From assembly GCA_905373795.1 (NCBI GenBank), contig CAJPUO010000001.1, forward strand, positions 186,001-250,000: a stretch of DNA of 64,000 nt, written 5' to 3'. The stretch is from Candidatus Saccharimonadota bacterium. GTDB taxonomy: Bacteria; Patescibacteriota; Saccharimonadia; Saccharimonadales; Saccharimonadaceae. The notes under the pieces are model-generated. The model was not told the DNA's origin. It ran no database searches and saw nothing but the letters and a program-made list of their open reading frames with translations. Within the stretch, counting starts at the first letter, position 1. Every line of letters starts with the position of its first letter. The position numbers were made by a program, and so were the translations under genes. Shown here piece by piece: positions 15,333 through 24,820 of this stretch.

Positions 15333-16023
15333 GGTGGCGATCGGCGGGATTCAGAAGCTGTCGCTGGTGGACTATCCAGGGCACGTGGCGGCAGCGCTGT
15401 TTCTCTCCGGCTGCAATATGCGCTGCGGCTATTGCCATAATCCGGAGCTGGTACTACCCGAGCGGTTAGCGCCGAGCATTCCGGTTGAAGAGGCGATGAT
15501 ATTCCTAAAATCGCGTGTTGGTAAGCTAGACGGTGTAGTGATTTCTGGCGGTGAGCCGACGGTTAACGAAGATTTACCGGTGCTGTGTCGGATGATCAAG
15601 AGCCTCGGCTTTGATGTCAAGCTGGATACTAACGGCACGCATCCGGATATAGTGCGCGGTATGGTCGAGGAGGGGACGATTGATTTTATCGCCATGGACG
15701 TCAAGGGGCCGCTGGAAAAGTATGTGGAGATTGCGGCGCGGCCGATTGATCTGGAATCTATCAAGGAGAACGTGCGGCTGATGATTGATTCAGGGATCGG
15801 TCATGAGTTCCGGACGACCATCGTCCGCGAGCAGCTGGAGGTGGCGGATTTTGAAAAGATTGGCGAGTTGGTCAAGGGCGCTAAACGCTTTGCTCTGCAA
15901 CATTTTCGCACCGGCACCACTATTAGTCCGAAATTTGCCAACTATCACACGTTCACTGACGAAGAATTTAGGGCCGCCCAAAAAATAATGGAAAGGTATG
16001 TCGAAGAATGCGTGATTCACTAA
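15280..16023 (+). CDS. nrdG: Anaerobic RNR-activating radical SAM protein
   Basis: A 247-residue radical SAM enzyme with the cluster motif CNMRCGYC (CxxxCxxC, about residues 46-53) and VVISGGEPTVNED. It uses a [4Fe-4S] cluster and AdoMet to create the glycyl radical on NrdD. The N-terminus IQKLSLVDYPG is typical. It overlaps nrdD and the following flavin reductase, so the three are translationally linked. At 247 residues it is longer than E. coli NrdG and is of the class seen with NrdD of anaerobes and CPR. Confidence 0.92.
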   Translation: MTMPPNTSELAPSLSQLKVAIGGIQKLSLVDYPGHVAAALFLSGCNMRCGYCHNPELVLPERLAPSIPVEEAMIFLKSRVGKLDGVVISGGEPTVNEDLPVLCRMIKSLGFDVKLDTNGTHPDIVRGMVEEGTIDFIAMDVKGPLEKYVEIAARPIDLESIKENVRLMIDSGIGHEFRTTIVREQLEVADFEKIGELVKGAKRFALQHFRTGTTISPKFANYHTFTDEEFRAAQKIMERYVEECVIH

Positions 16024-16688
16024 CTGTCGAAATTGTGCGCGTGCGCCAGGAAAACCCCGAGGTGACGACACTGTATTTTGCGCGGCCGTTTGACTTTATG
16101 GCGGGGCAATATATCACGGTGTTTATCAAGGGCAGCCAGGTGCGCGAAGGCAAGGCCTATAGTATTTCTTCGCGCCCAGATGAGAAATTGATGTCGATTA
16201 CCGTGAAAAACGTTGGCGGCGAATTCTCCAGCTATTTGTGTTCGCGCCAAGTTGGCGACACGCTGCATATTAGCCGGGCATACGGCGATTTCAATCCGCA
16301 GACTGAGCGGCCGCTGGTTGGCATCGCGGCGGGGTGCGGGCTCAGTCCGATTTGGAGTATTTTGGCGGACGCCAAGCAGCCGACCTTTCTCTATTTGAGT
16401 CAAAAATCGCCGGAATACACGGTGTTTGCTGAGGAGCTGGTAGCCTCATCCATTCAGGTTACCAAGTTTAGTACCCGCCAGCAGGTTGAGGAAAAAGATG
16501 GTTGGCGGAATGGGCGGTTTGAGGTGGCGAACATTGTTAGCGAAGTGCCGGATGATGCGCATTTTCTGGTCTGCGGCAGTTTGCCGTTTGTGCGCGATGT
16601 TTGGCAAAAACTAACCGCCGCTGGCGTCGACGAATCACATATTTCAACGGAGACTTTTTTGAGCAATGAGCGAGGTGGCGACGACTGA
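16008..16688 (+). CDS. Ferredoxin-NAD(P) reductase-like flavoprotein
   Basis: A 226-residue FNR-superfamily protein. FAD-binding barrel with KAYSISSRP (RxYS-like, about residues 46-54), and NAD(P)-binding half beginning GIAAGCGLSPI; FLVCGSLPFV near the C-terminus is the usual CG motif. There is no ferredoxin domain. Overlapping nrdG by 16 bases, it probably supplies electrons to the NrdG cluster or to NrdD, replacing the flavodoxin system of E. coli. That role is inferred from position. Confidence 0.85.
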   Translation: MRDSLTVEIVRVRQENPEVTTLYFARPFDFMAGQYITVFIKGSQVREGKAYSISSRPDEKLMSITVKNVGGEFSSYLCSRQVGDTLHISRAYGDFNPQTERPLVGIAAGCGLSPIWSILADAKQPTFLYLSQKSPEYTVFAEELVASSIQVTKFSTRQQVEEKDGWRNGRFEVANIVSEVPDDAHFLVCGSLPFVRDVWQKLTAAGVDESHISTETFLSNERGGDD

Positions 16689-19371
16689 ATTAGGATTGGC
16701 GTTGACAGACGTTACTGACAACAACGGCGGTGGTTTTAATGTGTTTTCATCGCTGCGAGATGGTGCTGTCGGTGAGGACTTTTCGTCCGGCATTGGTGAG
16801 GGGAGGAGTGCTGATGCAGATGAAGCGGCAAGCAGTCTTGACTTGGTGGCGGTAGCTGGCGGCAAAGAAAAGCTTGATACTTTCATGGATGGCAGCACCG
16901 ACTTAAAAGATATGCCTGCTGCGCCGGTTGACGCGTTATCGCTTGCCGGCAAAAGCGAGATTAATTCGTCGGAAAACCGGATGAGTGATGAGCGAAGGGC
17001 AGCAATATGTCAAGGTGTGGCGAGCGCCGCCTGTGCTAGTTGCGCAGCACGCGACGACTGTCCGATTTTACGCATGCGCAATTTTGCTAATGAAAATTTG
17101 CAGCCAGCGCCAGAACGCGAATCATATTTAAGAGATTTGCTGAGTGACGACGATGACGGTATTGTCGTGGCGGGTTACGCTAATCCTGATAGCGGGGTGG
17201 ATTCAACAAATGCAGATATCACTGAAACAAGTGATGATAAGACGGATAAACTAATTGAGCAGGTTGCGCCGCCGAATCAAGGCAATGAAATCCCGACTAG
17301 TGAAACAACAGAATCTCCAGACGAACTTGCGGATATTAAGGAGGCGGAACAATCGTTTTTGGAACCAGCAATTGTTACGGATGATGTTGATGAGATTAGA
17401 GAAGCCCAGCCAGAAAATGTCAGCGAAGCGTCCGCCAATACATCTGGCGAGGAGTATTTTACCGAACCAACAGAGGAAAATCGTCCATCGATAGAAATAA
17501 AACAGCAGACTTTTGATGTTATTTCTGGTGCAGCAGATAAAGAAAACCAGCAGCCAGCATTCGAATCTTCAGACATACCGACGCGAACGAAAACGAGAAC
17601 TGTGCTGTCATCGCCAGCGGTAAGCGAGGACACTCAAATTGCTAACGAGAATAATACTTTGCCAAAAAATGAAACTGCCAACTTATTGTCTGGCGAAAAT
17701 AAACTCGTCGATAGTGCTGTAGAAAATACATATGATGGCAATGATGCTGCTGAGGTGTCTGATATAAAACCATCATCAATTGAACACCCGAAAGAAAATG
17801 ATGTTGTTATAGCAACATCAAAATCGTCTAATCCTGAACCAAGGCAAGCGGCAGAAGACAGTTTTACGCCAATTTTTGAACAGCGGTTGGCAGCGCAATT
17901 TGATGCAACAGAGATGGATAAGCTGGCGTCAGAATCAATTGATGGTTCTAATGTCAAGCCGCTACAAAACACGCAGCCTCGCGAAGCTAAACTTGGCATG
18001 GCGGCAGGTTATGATGACTCTACCCAAACTCTTGACGGCGCTGATAATGAACAGCCCGGGAATCTGGCGCCGGACGTAGATGATGTGCTGCTATCTCAGG
18101 AGCGAACGGTCGCGGCTAGCGTGCCGGCGGAATACGATAAAAACGAGACGTACCAATCGCCAAGCAGTTATTCTATTGGTCAATCTGGCAGAACACCGCA
18201 AGCTGTATTGTCACAGGAGCAGATGCTTGTCGAAAGTAGCGAGAACTCTTTGATTATCGGCGACCGTGCCGATTTTGATAATAATTTGGTACAGCCGAAG
18301 ATTGATGATACAGAAACAGATGTATTCGTAGCGAATGATGTGGTAAATACAACAAATAAAACTGATGTGGCGGCATCTGTAGAAATGATAAACATTACGC
18401 CGAATCTACCAGATAAACACACAGCAGTTGATAGAAATGACGCTCAACTTGCCGTTGATCTACCACAGGAATTGGGTGATGAATTAGCGGTTGATACGGA
18501 TGTGAGCGAGCCGCAAATTCCTGTCTTTAGGCAACTTGATTGCTCTGACACCACTATGGACATTAGTCGCAGTGAAGATAGGATTTGGGCTGAGGAAGAG
18601 GTATTTTTTGTTAAGCAGGATTTGCCGGGGGTGGAACCAGAATTAACCTTAACTGAAGTAGCCGCGGTGGTATCGCCGGCAGAAGTCGTTACGGCGCGTG
18701 AAGAAGCCGATGATTTGAAACTCTCCGTAGACGATGAGATTGGTGTTGATATGGATTCCGTGGGGCAGTTGGACAATTCTAAGGTGGCATCGGTGTCTGA
18801 AATCACTAATGATTATGAGCCAGTAGAGCAGATAGCTATTCCTGCCTCGCCAGCTATTGAACCAATACGTGATGTTGAGCTGGACGAGCTAGCAGTGGAA
18901 ATTTCAGAGGAGCGCATCATGCCTCGTGAGGAGCATGACAGTATAGTTATGGAAGCATCAGAAAAAAGTGATTTACCGCGCTTGGATGACGAAGTTGAAA
19001 CTATAATTACGGATACCAGCGACGTAGAGCCAGCTATTGATTTACCTGAAGCGCAAGAAGAACTTGCTGCTAATGAAGTATCTGAGGCGTTAGAATCTGA
19101 AGTGGACGAACAGAATGATTCGGCGGTTGCTGGCGCGGTTGACAGTTACGGTTATAATAGCGGAACGAGTGCTGTGAGCGATAATGTTTTGGTCGTAAAA
19201 AGCTGTCCATCCTCTGGCCTATGGCCGGACGACAGCCGGCTCAATCCAGAAGAAGAGTCTGCGTCAACGACTCAATCAAGCGCGGATGATACGTCATTAG
19301 TGTCGCGGCTGGTTGGCATGTTCGTGGTGGCAATGTGCGTGGTGCGCGGCCGGCAGTCAGTGAAAGTTTAG
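16666..19371 (+). CDS. Large acidic, probably disordered protein with a cysteine cluster
   Basis: A 901-residue protein dominated by D, E, S, T, A and N, with almost no aromatic or hydrophobic clusters between residues 150 and 870, so probably disordered. Near residue 115 it has C115-x7-C123-x2-C126-x5-C132 (ICQGVASAACASCAARDDCP). The C-x2-C-x5-C part matches the N-terminal [4Fe-4S] ligands of Nbp35-type proteins, with a shorter first gap. Near the C-terminus a hydrophobic stretch (LVGMFVVAMCVV, about 883-894) could be a tail anchor. It overlaps the flavin reductase by 23 bases, so it belongs to the nrd operon; ATG 16981 just before the Cys cluster is an alternative start. Not recognised. Confidence 0.65.
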   Translation: MSEVATTELGLALTDVTDNNGGGFNVFSSLRDGAVGEDFSSGIGEGRSADADEAASSLDLVAVAGGKEKLDTFMDGSTDLKDMPAAPVDALSLAGKSEINSSENRMSDERRAAICQGVASAACASCAARDDCPILRMRNFANENLQPAPERESYLRDLLSDDDDGIVVAGYANPDSGVDSTNADITETSDDKTDKLIEQVAPPNQGNEIPTSETTESPDELADIKEAEQSFLEPAIVTDDVDEIREAQPENVSEASANTSGEEYFTEPTEENRPSIEIKQQTFDVISGAADKENQQPAFESSDIPTRTKTRTVLSSPAVSEDTQIANENNTLPKNETANLLSGENKLVDSAVENTYDGNDAAEVSDIKPSSIEHPKENDVVIATSKSSNPEPRQAAEDSFTPIFEQRLAAQFDATEMDKLASESIDGSNVKPLQNTQPREAKLGMAAGYDDSTQTLDGADNEQPGNLAPDVDDVLLSQERTVAASVPAEYDKNETYQSPSSYSIGQSGRTPQAVLSQEQMLVESSENSLIIGDRADFDNNLVQPKIDDTETDVFVANDVVNTTNKTDVAASVEMINITPNLPDKHTAVDRNDAQLAVDLPQELGDELAVDTDVSEPQIPVFRQLDCSDTTMDISRSEDRIWAEEEVFFVKQDLPGVEPELTLTEVAAVVSPAEVVTAREEADDLKLSVDDEIGVDMDSVGQLDNSKVASVSEITNDYEPVEQIAIPASPAIEPIRDVELDELAVEISEERIMPREEHDSIVMEASEKSDLPRLDDEVETIITDTSDVEPAIDLPEAQEELAANEVSEALESEVDEQNDSAVAGAVDSYGYNSGTSAVSDNVLVVKSCPSSGLWPDDSRLNPEEESASTTQSSADDTSLVSRLVGMFVVAMCVVRGRQSVKV

Positions 19372-19406
19372 TAAACACACCGCCTAAAGAGGTAGTAATG
19401 AAGTAG

Positions 19407-19412
19407 TATAAT
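19407..19412 (+). promoter_or_regulatory. -10 box, leaderless start of the DUF262 gene
   Basis: TATAAT is followed by seven bases and ATG 19420, with no Shine-Dalgarno. Confidence 0.65.
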
Positions 19413-19419
19413 TAGATAT

Positions 19420-21525
19420 ATGAAAGCGCTGCAAACTAATATTAAATTATTCTTATATACGCCAAACAAGTTCTTTGAAATACCTAATTTTCAACGCCCT
19501 TATTCTTGGACAGCCGATAATGTCCAAATGTTTTTAGACGACCTTGAAGAAGTGAAGCGTGGAGATAAAAAGCATTATTTCGGCAGTATCGTGTATATCA
19601 ATGATGGCGACCGAAGCATTATTATCGATGGCCAGCAGCGTGCAACGACAGTTTTGCTGATGATTACCGCAATTTACCATTTGGCGCTGGAATCTCCTGA
19701 AAAGATTGAACTGGTAGCCGAGCAAATCAAGGACGAGTATTTGTATAATAGATATGCAAAACAATATGGATCAGAGGAAAACCGTATCAAACTTCGGGCG
19801 GTAACTACTGACAATAAAATATTTGAGAAAATATTTAGCCAGGCGGAATTGACCGAGTATGAAAAGAAAAGTAATTTATGCAAGGCTTATCTTCAATTTT
19901 ATGAATATTTTAGAGATCGTGATCATTTAGAACAGTACATTAACACGCTTGATGATTTTGAAATTGTCACAATCGTGCTAGATAAAGATGACGATAATCC
20001 ACAAAAAGTTTTTGAAAGTATTAACTCAACTGGCAAGCCATTGACAGATGGCGATAAAATTCGGAATTTTTCATTGATGTTGCACACCTCAGAAAAACAA
20101 GATTATGTTTTGACTAACTATTGGCAGCATATTGAAACATACTTAACCGATCCGCAGCGTGACGATATTACCGACTTTTTCCGTGTTTATTTGATTGCTA
20201 AAAACCAATCGGTCGTAAATACTGATAAGGTGTATCCAGAGTTTAAAAAGGCTTTTTCTAATAATATTTCTGATGATCAGTCGTATGAATCGCTTGACGA
20301 ATTTTACGGCGAGATTTTGAGAATACTAAAATATTATCGCTTTCTAAAGTTTGGCATAGACGAAAATAATGAATTTACAAAACTTAGTTCGGTGGCATTT
20401 ACAATGCGTTATCTGAGGATTGAAGCGTTCTTCCCGTATGCTGTATCAGTCATGAAATATTGGCAAGACGGTTATTTGTCTGATGATGAAATTGCTGAGG
20501 TGTTTGATGTGCTACGTGTCTACTTTTCGCGGCGTATCGTTATCAACTTATCGACAACAGGCTTAGGTAAATATTTCGCCGGATTACACAGAAGTATATT
20601 GTCAATTGCTGAGCAGGACAATGCTGCATATCTCGAAGTACTGAAATATACCGTACTTTCGAAAAACAGGCAGATCCGATTGCCCCGAGATAATGAAATA
20701 GAAACAGCGATAAAAGCAAACTTTACCTATAATCAGCGCTCTTCCAATGTTATGTATTTGTTAACTGCGGTTGACGATGAATCTAAGGACGTGTCATTAC
20801 TGAAACAGATTAATGACAAAGAGCTACACCTAACGATTGAACATATTATGCCGCAAACCATGACCAATGCTTGGCGGGATGAGCTCGGTGACCATGCCGA
20901 CGAAATTCATGGCACATATTTGCATGGGCTAGCGAATTTGACATTGACGGGATATAACTCTGAATATTCAAACAAGAGTTTCCGGGAAAAGCGCGATATG
21001 CCAGACGGGTTTGCTGATAGCCCGCTTAAGATTAATAAGACTGTTGCTAAATATGATACATGGAATGAAGCAGCAATATTGGAGCGCCAGCGGTGGTGGA
21101 TTGATAAAATAATTAAAATTTGGCCGCTGCCAACAAGTACGTTTGAACCGCCAGTGCTTGATACGAAAGTTAATATTTTCGACGATATTGATTTTACAGG
21201 CGCAGCTGTAAAAATATTCTATATCGGTGATGATTCGTATCCAGTAACGAGCTGGTCGCAAATTCTTGGCGTCTATTGCGAGTATTTGTATGACGAGAAC
21301 CCTGATTTTACTGATCAGATTATGAACAGCGAAAAGACGAAAAATTGGATTAGTAATGATTCTAAAAGATTTTTTAATTCCGTAAAGATTCACGACACAG
21401 GGCTTGTGGTTGACGTAGCAACAAATACGAATCAAAAAATACGGCTCATGCGCGAACTGGCGGAGATGTTTAATGTTGATAAAATCTCTATCAATGTTGA
21501 ATTGACAAAGCCGATTGAACAGTAG
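19420..21525 (+). CDS. DUF262-DUF1524 protein (GmrSD-like defence nuclease)
   Basis: A 701-residue single-chain protein. N-terminal DUF262 (GmrS-like, ParB/Srx fold) with FEIPNFQRPYSW (19-30) and IIIDGQQRATT (DGQQR at 70-74), the nucleotide-using motif. C-terminal DUF1524 (GmrD-like HNH) with LTIEHIMPQ at about residues 470-480 and HGLANLTLTGYNSEYSNKSF further on. GmrSD enzymes cut phage DNA carrying modified (glucosylated) hydroxymethylcytosine, using NTPs. A 150-residue extension after DUF1524 may be specificity-related. It has its own promoter and sits at the left edge of the defence island. Confidence 0.85.
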   Translation: MKALQTNIKLFLYTPNKFFEIPNFQRPYSWTADNVQMFLDDLEEVKRGDKKHYFGSIVYINDGDRSIIIDGQQRATTVLLMITAIYHLALESPEKIELVAEQIKDEYLYNRYAKQYGSEENRIKLRAVTTDNKIFEKIFSQAELTEYEKKSNLCKAYLQFYEYFRDRDHLEQYINTLDDFEIVTIVLDKDDDNPQKVFESINSTGKPLTDGDKIRNFSLMLHTSEKQDYVLTNYWQHIETYLTDPQRDDITDFFRVYLIAKNQSVVNTDKVYPEFKKAFSNNISDDQSYESLDEFYGEILRILKYYRFLKFGIDENNEFTKLSSVAFTMRYLRIEAFFPYAVSVMKYWQDGYLSDDEIAEVFDVLRVYFSRRIVINLSTTGLGKYFAGLHRSILSIAEQDNAAYLEVLKYTVLSKNRQIRLPRDNEIETAIKANFTYNQRSSNVMYLLTAVDDESKDVSLLKQINDKELHLTIEHIMPQTMTNAWRDELGDHADEIHGTYLHGLANLTLTGYNSEYSNKSFREKRDMPDGFADSPLKINKTVAKYDTWNEAAILERQRWWIDKIIKIWPLPTSTFEPPVLDTKVNIFDDIDFTGAAVKIFYIGDDSYPVTSWSQILGVYCEYLYDENPDFTDQIMNSEKTKNWISNDSKRFFNSVKIHDTGLVVDVATNTNQKIRLMRELAEMFNVDKISINVELTKPIEQ

Positions 21526-21567
21526 GTATGTGTGCAGCCTGACAACTTTAGTTTAGTTAGGGCGCTT

Positions 21568-21575
21568 GCTATACT
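21568..21575 (+). promoter_or_regulatory. Extended -10, leaderless start of radC
   Basis: TGC-TATACT (TATACT at 21570-21575) is followed by six bases and ATG 21582. Confidence 0.6.
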
Positions 21576-21581
21576 GTCTAT

Positions 21582-22229
21582 ATGAGAATCTCTGACCGTC
21601 ATCCCAACGACCGTCCTCGCGAGAAACTAGCGCGCTATGGTACGGCGCGGCTGAGCGACTTGGAACTGCTGATGGCGATTATTGGCAGCGGCAATGCTCG
21701 GGCCGATGTCGGTAAAATTGCGCGCGAGGTGCTGAAAATTTTGCGTCAAAAAGGCGGTGGTGTTTCGTATGATGATTTACGGAGCGTGGTTGGTCTAGGC
21801 GAAGCGAAAATCCCGGTGATTCTGGCGAGTTTGGAGCTGGCGCGGCGGTACTTGATGGATAGCGACCAGCCAATCATCGATAGCCCAGAAAAGGCCGTCG
21901 AGCTGCTAGCCGATATTCGCGACAAAAAGCAGGAATATTTTGTCTGCCTGACACTGGACGGTGCGAATCGTTTGATTGCCAAGCGGGTGGTGACTATCGG
22001 TACGTTGACGGCTAGCCTGGTACACCCGCGTGAGGTCTTCGCCGACGCCATCGCCGACCGCGCTGCCTCGATCATCGTGGCGCATAATCATCCGAGCGGG
22101 AGTTTGGAGGCCAGTCAAGCCGATAAAGATGTTACCAGCAGACTAATGGAAGCGGGAAAATTGCTTGGTATTACATTGAACGATCATATTATTATAACGA
22201 AAAATAATTATAGGAGAGTGTTGCAATGA
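21582..22229 (+). CDS. radC: RadC-family MPN/JAMM protein
   Basis: A 215-residue RadC homologue. The first 75 residues hold a helix-hairpin-helix-like UPF0758 N-domain (RPREKLARYGTARLSDLELL). The JAMM metal site follows: HNHPSG-x8-D near residues 165-179 (AHNHPSGSLEASQADKD). RadC proteins are probably metalloproteins in DNA metabolism and are frequent in mobile and defence loci; a DNA repair role is not established. Its stop overlaps the ATG of the next gene (ATGA). Confidence 0.88.
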   Translation: MRISDRHPNDRPREKLARYGTARLSDLELLMAIIGSGNARADVGKIAREVLKILRQKGGGVSYDDLRSVVGLGEAKIPVILASLELARRYLMDSDQPIIDSPEKAVELLADIRDKKQEYFVCLTLDGANRLIAKRVVTIGTLTASLVHPREVFADAIADRAASIIVAHNHPSGSLEASQADKDVTSRLMEAGKLLGITLNDHIIITKNNYRRVLQ

Positions 22230-22942
22230 ACAAACCCGTTCTGACTGAATTCGAAAAAATTGAGATAATTCTTCATAATTACGACAAAATAGATAATGAA
22301 ATAATAGCTCTAAATACGATATTTTACCTTCATGCAGGTGAAAACAGTATGAAAGTCAATTTTCTACTAGCTCAGGCTTACGATAGTCTAAATAATCCGC
22401 TTGTGACGACCGGAGATACTAGGAGAGGTTTAGCTCAAAAATCGGCGATATGCTATGAATTGGCATTTTTAGATCCAGAAAGAGCTAAGCTACCATTATC
22501 AGATATAGATAGCAACAATTCTTTCTGTCAGGTAGATATAGCATTAAACCTAGGAAGAGTACTTGTAGAAAACCCATCTATAAGAGACCTAGAAAAGGCA
22601 GAGGTGTTCTTAAATTTTGCTTTTAATAATATTGTCTATTATACTCATGATCTGTACTTTTTAGCTAATCTGTATTATAAACAGTCAAGATATTTGAAAT
22701 CAATTGATGTCATATCACAGCTAGAAAAAAGATTGATAGAATATAAAATAGAAGACTGGAGACCAAAGTGGGAGTTAGAAAAACTTTTAGCGAAAAATTA
22801 CCGCAAGCTAGTGTCTGAAAGTAAGAAATATAATAACTCGAAAGAAGCCCTGATGTATTCTGAGAAGCTCATTCATTGTAAATACCACTCTGCAAATGAC
22901 GAGGTCGTTTACGATAAATTACAAAAAACAGTCAATGCTTAG
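22226..22942 (+). CDS. TPR-like helical protein coupled to radC
   Basis: A 238-residue helical protein not recognised by family. Repeated helix pairs such as FLLAQAYDSLNNP, DIALNLGRVLVEN and YFLANLYYKQSRYLKSIDVI have tetratricopeptide-like spacing, suggesting a protein-binding scaffold. No signal or membrane helix. It is markedly AT-rich and Lys/Asn-rich compared with radC, a sign of separate origin, although the ATGA overlap makes the two one translational unit. Confidence 0.6.
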   Translation: MNKPVLTEFEKIEIILHNYDKIDNEIIALNTIFYLHAGENSMKVNFLLAQAYDSLNNPLVTTGDTRRGLAQKSAICYELAFLDPERAKLPLSDIDSNNSFCQVDIALNLGRVLVENPSIRDLEKAEVFLNFAFNNIVYYTHDLYFLANLYYKQSRYLKSIDVISQLEKRLIEYKIEDWRPKWELEKLLAKNYRKLVSESKKYNNSKEALMYSEKLIHCKYHSANDEVVYDKLQKTVNA

Positions 22943-22968
22943 GTGCAGCTAATTGATAGCCCCTGTAG

Positions 22969-22974
22969 TATAAT
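22969..22974 (+). promoter_or_regulatory. -10 box for mod
   Basis: TATAAT ends ten bases before ATG 22985, giving a 5' leader of only a few bases. It supports ATG 22985 rather than an upstream GTG as the mod start. Confidence 0.5.
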
Positions 22975-22984
22975 AGATTGTGAT

Positions 22985-24820
22985 ATGGATAATAGCCGGG
23001 TTAGTGCATATAATGATGACATACAAAGTAGTCAACTTGACAAACTTCAGCAGCTCTTCCCCGAGGTAGTCACCGAGGGTAAAATCGACTGGCAGAAGCT
23101 TCAGGCGACACTAGGCGAGACGGTTGATTTGGGCGAACGCTACGGCCTCGGCTGGAAGGGTAAGAGCGACGTCTTCGCTGCCATCCAGGAGAAAACCGTC
23201 CAGACGCTCCACCCCGACCGGGCGAATTCTATCGATTGGGATACGACGGGCAATATGTTTATCGAGGGTGATAATCTGGCGGCGCTAAAGATCTTGCACA
23301 AGGCGTATTACGGCAAGGTCAAGATGATCTATATCGACCCGCCCTATAACACTGGCAATGATTTCATCTACAATGACAACTTTAAGCAGACACGCCGTAG
23401 CTATGAGGCGGAAGCAGGTATCACCGATGATGAGGGCAACGTCGTGCGTGACGATGGCCTACGCACCAATACCGGCGGACATAAGCACAGCAACTGGCTG
23501 AACATGATGTATCCACGCCTCTTTTTAGCACGCAACCTGCTCCGCCAAGACGGCGTTATCTTCGTATCTATCGACGACAACGAAGTCCACAACCTCCGCC
23601 TGATGATGAACGAGATATTTGGGGAGGAGAATTTTGTAGCGCAGATTGTGTGGAAGAAAAAGGGTACGTCAACAAATGTTGCCGGTTCCCAGATAAGCGC
23701 ACTAACTGAGTACATCCTGGTCTATTCAAGAAGTGATGGTGGAAAATTAAATCAAAGAATTTTTTCAAGGAAAAATAGAATTTATCCGTATAGCGATAAT
23801 GATGGGCGCTACAGGACAGTGGTGATTGAAAAAAAGAGCACTGGTGATTACGATCGTGCGACCATGAAATTTGATATTTTGGGGCAAGTTCCCCGTGTAG
23901 GAAAGAGATGGCAGATTGGTGAAGCGAAAGCACGCGAGCTTGAATTAAAGAATAGATTTATTCTTGAAAATGGAATTGTAAAACTAAAAATATATTCTCA
24001 CGAAGATACTGATACTTCGTCGGCTAATCCAAACCTACTCCTAGATCATGGGTCGACCCAATCTGGGCAAACTGAAGTAGATAGTATTATGGCCGGTTCA
24101 TTTTTTGACACTCCAAAACCAGTTTCTTTGGTAAGTCATTTATTAACATTAGCTACATCGTGCAAAAATAATGACATCATCCTTGACTTTTTCTCCGGCT
24201 CTGGTACAACCGCTCATGCTGTTGCCGAACTTAACGCTGAAGACGGCGGCAATCGCCGCTGGATTTGCGTGCAGTTACCTGAGCTGACCGACGAGAAGTC
24301 GGAGGCGTATAAAGCCGGCTATCGCACTATCGCTGATATTGCTCGTGAGCGCATCCGCCGGGTGGGTGCCAAAATCCGTGCTGACCAGGCGGACAAGCTA
24401 GTGTCTCGCAATGTCCCGCTTGACCTTGGTTTTTGGGCGTATCGGGTGGGTGATAGTAATTTTAAGCAGTGGAACGAGCTAGTCTCCGACCCGGAGGAGA
24501 TTCGCCAGCAGGCGCTCGCTAACCTTGACCCGCTGGAGGAGGGCACAACTGATGACGACCTGCTGACCGAGCTTCTACTCAAGCGTGGTATCTCGCCGCT
24601 GGTGCAGATAGATCAGTATGACGACTTCTGTCTCATTCCGTCCAAAAAGCTTGTCATTTGTCTGGCGCATCCCATTACAGAGGAGCTATTTGCGACCATC
24701 CTCGCCGCCAAGCCGTCATCCATCATCCTCCTCGACCGGGCCTTTGGTGACGACATAAACCTAAAAGTAAACCTACTCCTGCAAGCTGAACGACAAGGTG
24801 TTGAGATGGAGGTGGTGTGA
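22985..24820 (+). CDS. mod: Type III restriction-modification methyltransferase subunit (Mod)
   Basis: A 611-residue N6-adenine methyltransferase. Motif IV in MIYIDPPYNTGND (about residues 115-127), followed by HSNWLNMMYPRLFLARNLL, and motif I LDFFSGSGTTAHAV near residue 405, so beta-class order as in type III Mod. The region between (about 210-390) is AT-richer and is the expected target-recognition domain. It needs Res to cut. The C-terminal 150 residues match the type III tail. The stop overlaps the next gene (TGATG). Confidence 0.92.
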   Translation: MDNSRVSAYNDDIQSSQLDKLQQLFPEVVTEGKIDWQKLQATLGETVDLGERYGLGWKGKSDVFAAIQEKTVQTLHPDRANSIDWDTTGNMFIEGDNLAALKILHKAYYGKVKMIYIDPPYNTGNDFIYNDNFKQTRRSYEAEAGITDDEGNVVRDDGLRTNTGGHKHSNWLNMMYPRLFLARNLLRQDGVIFVSIDDNEVHNLRLMMNEIFGEENFVAQIVWKKKGTSTNVAGSQISALTEYILVYSRSDGGKLNQRIFSRKNRIYPYSDNDGRYRTVVIEKKSTGDYDRATMKFDILGQVPRVGKRWQIGEAKARELELKNRFILENGIVKLKIYSHEDTDTSSANPNLLLDHGSTQSGQTEVDSIMAGSFFDTPKPVSLVSHLLTLATSCKNNDIILDFFSGSGTTAHAVAELNAEDGGNRRWICVQLPELTDEKSEAYKAGYRTIADIARERIRRVGAKIRADQADKLVSRNVPLDLGFWAYRVGDSNFKQWNELVSDPEEIRQQALANLDPLEEGTTDDDLLTELLLKRGISPLVQIDQYDDFCLIPSKKLVICLAHPITEELFATILAAKPSSIILLDRAFGDDINLKVNLLLQAERQGVEMEVV

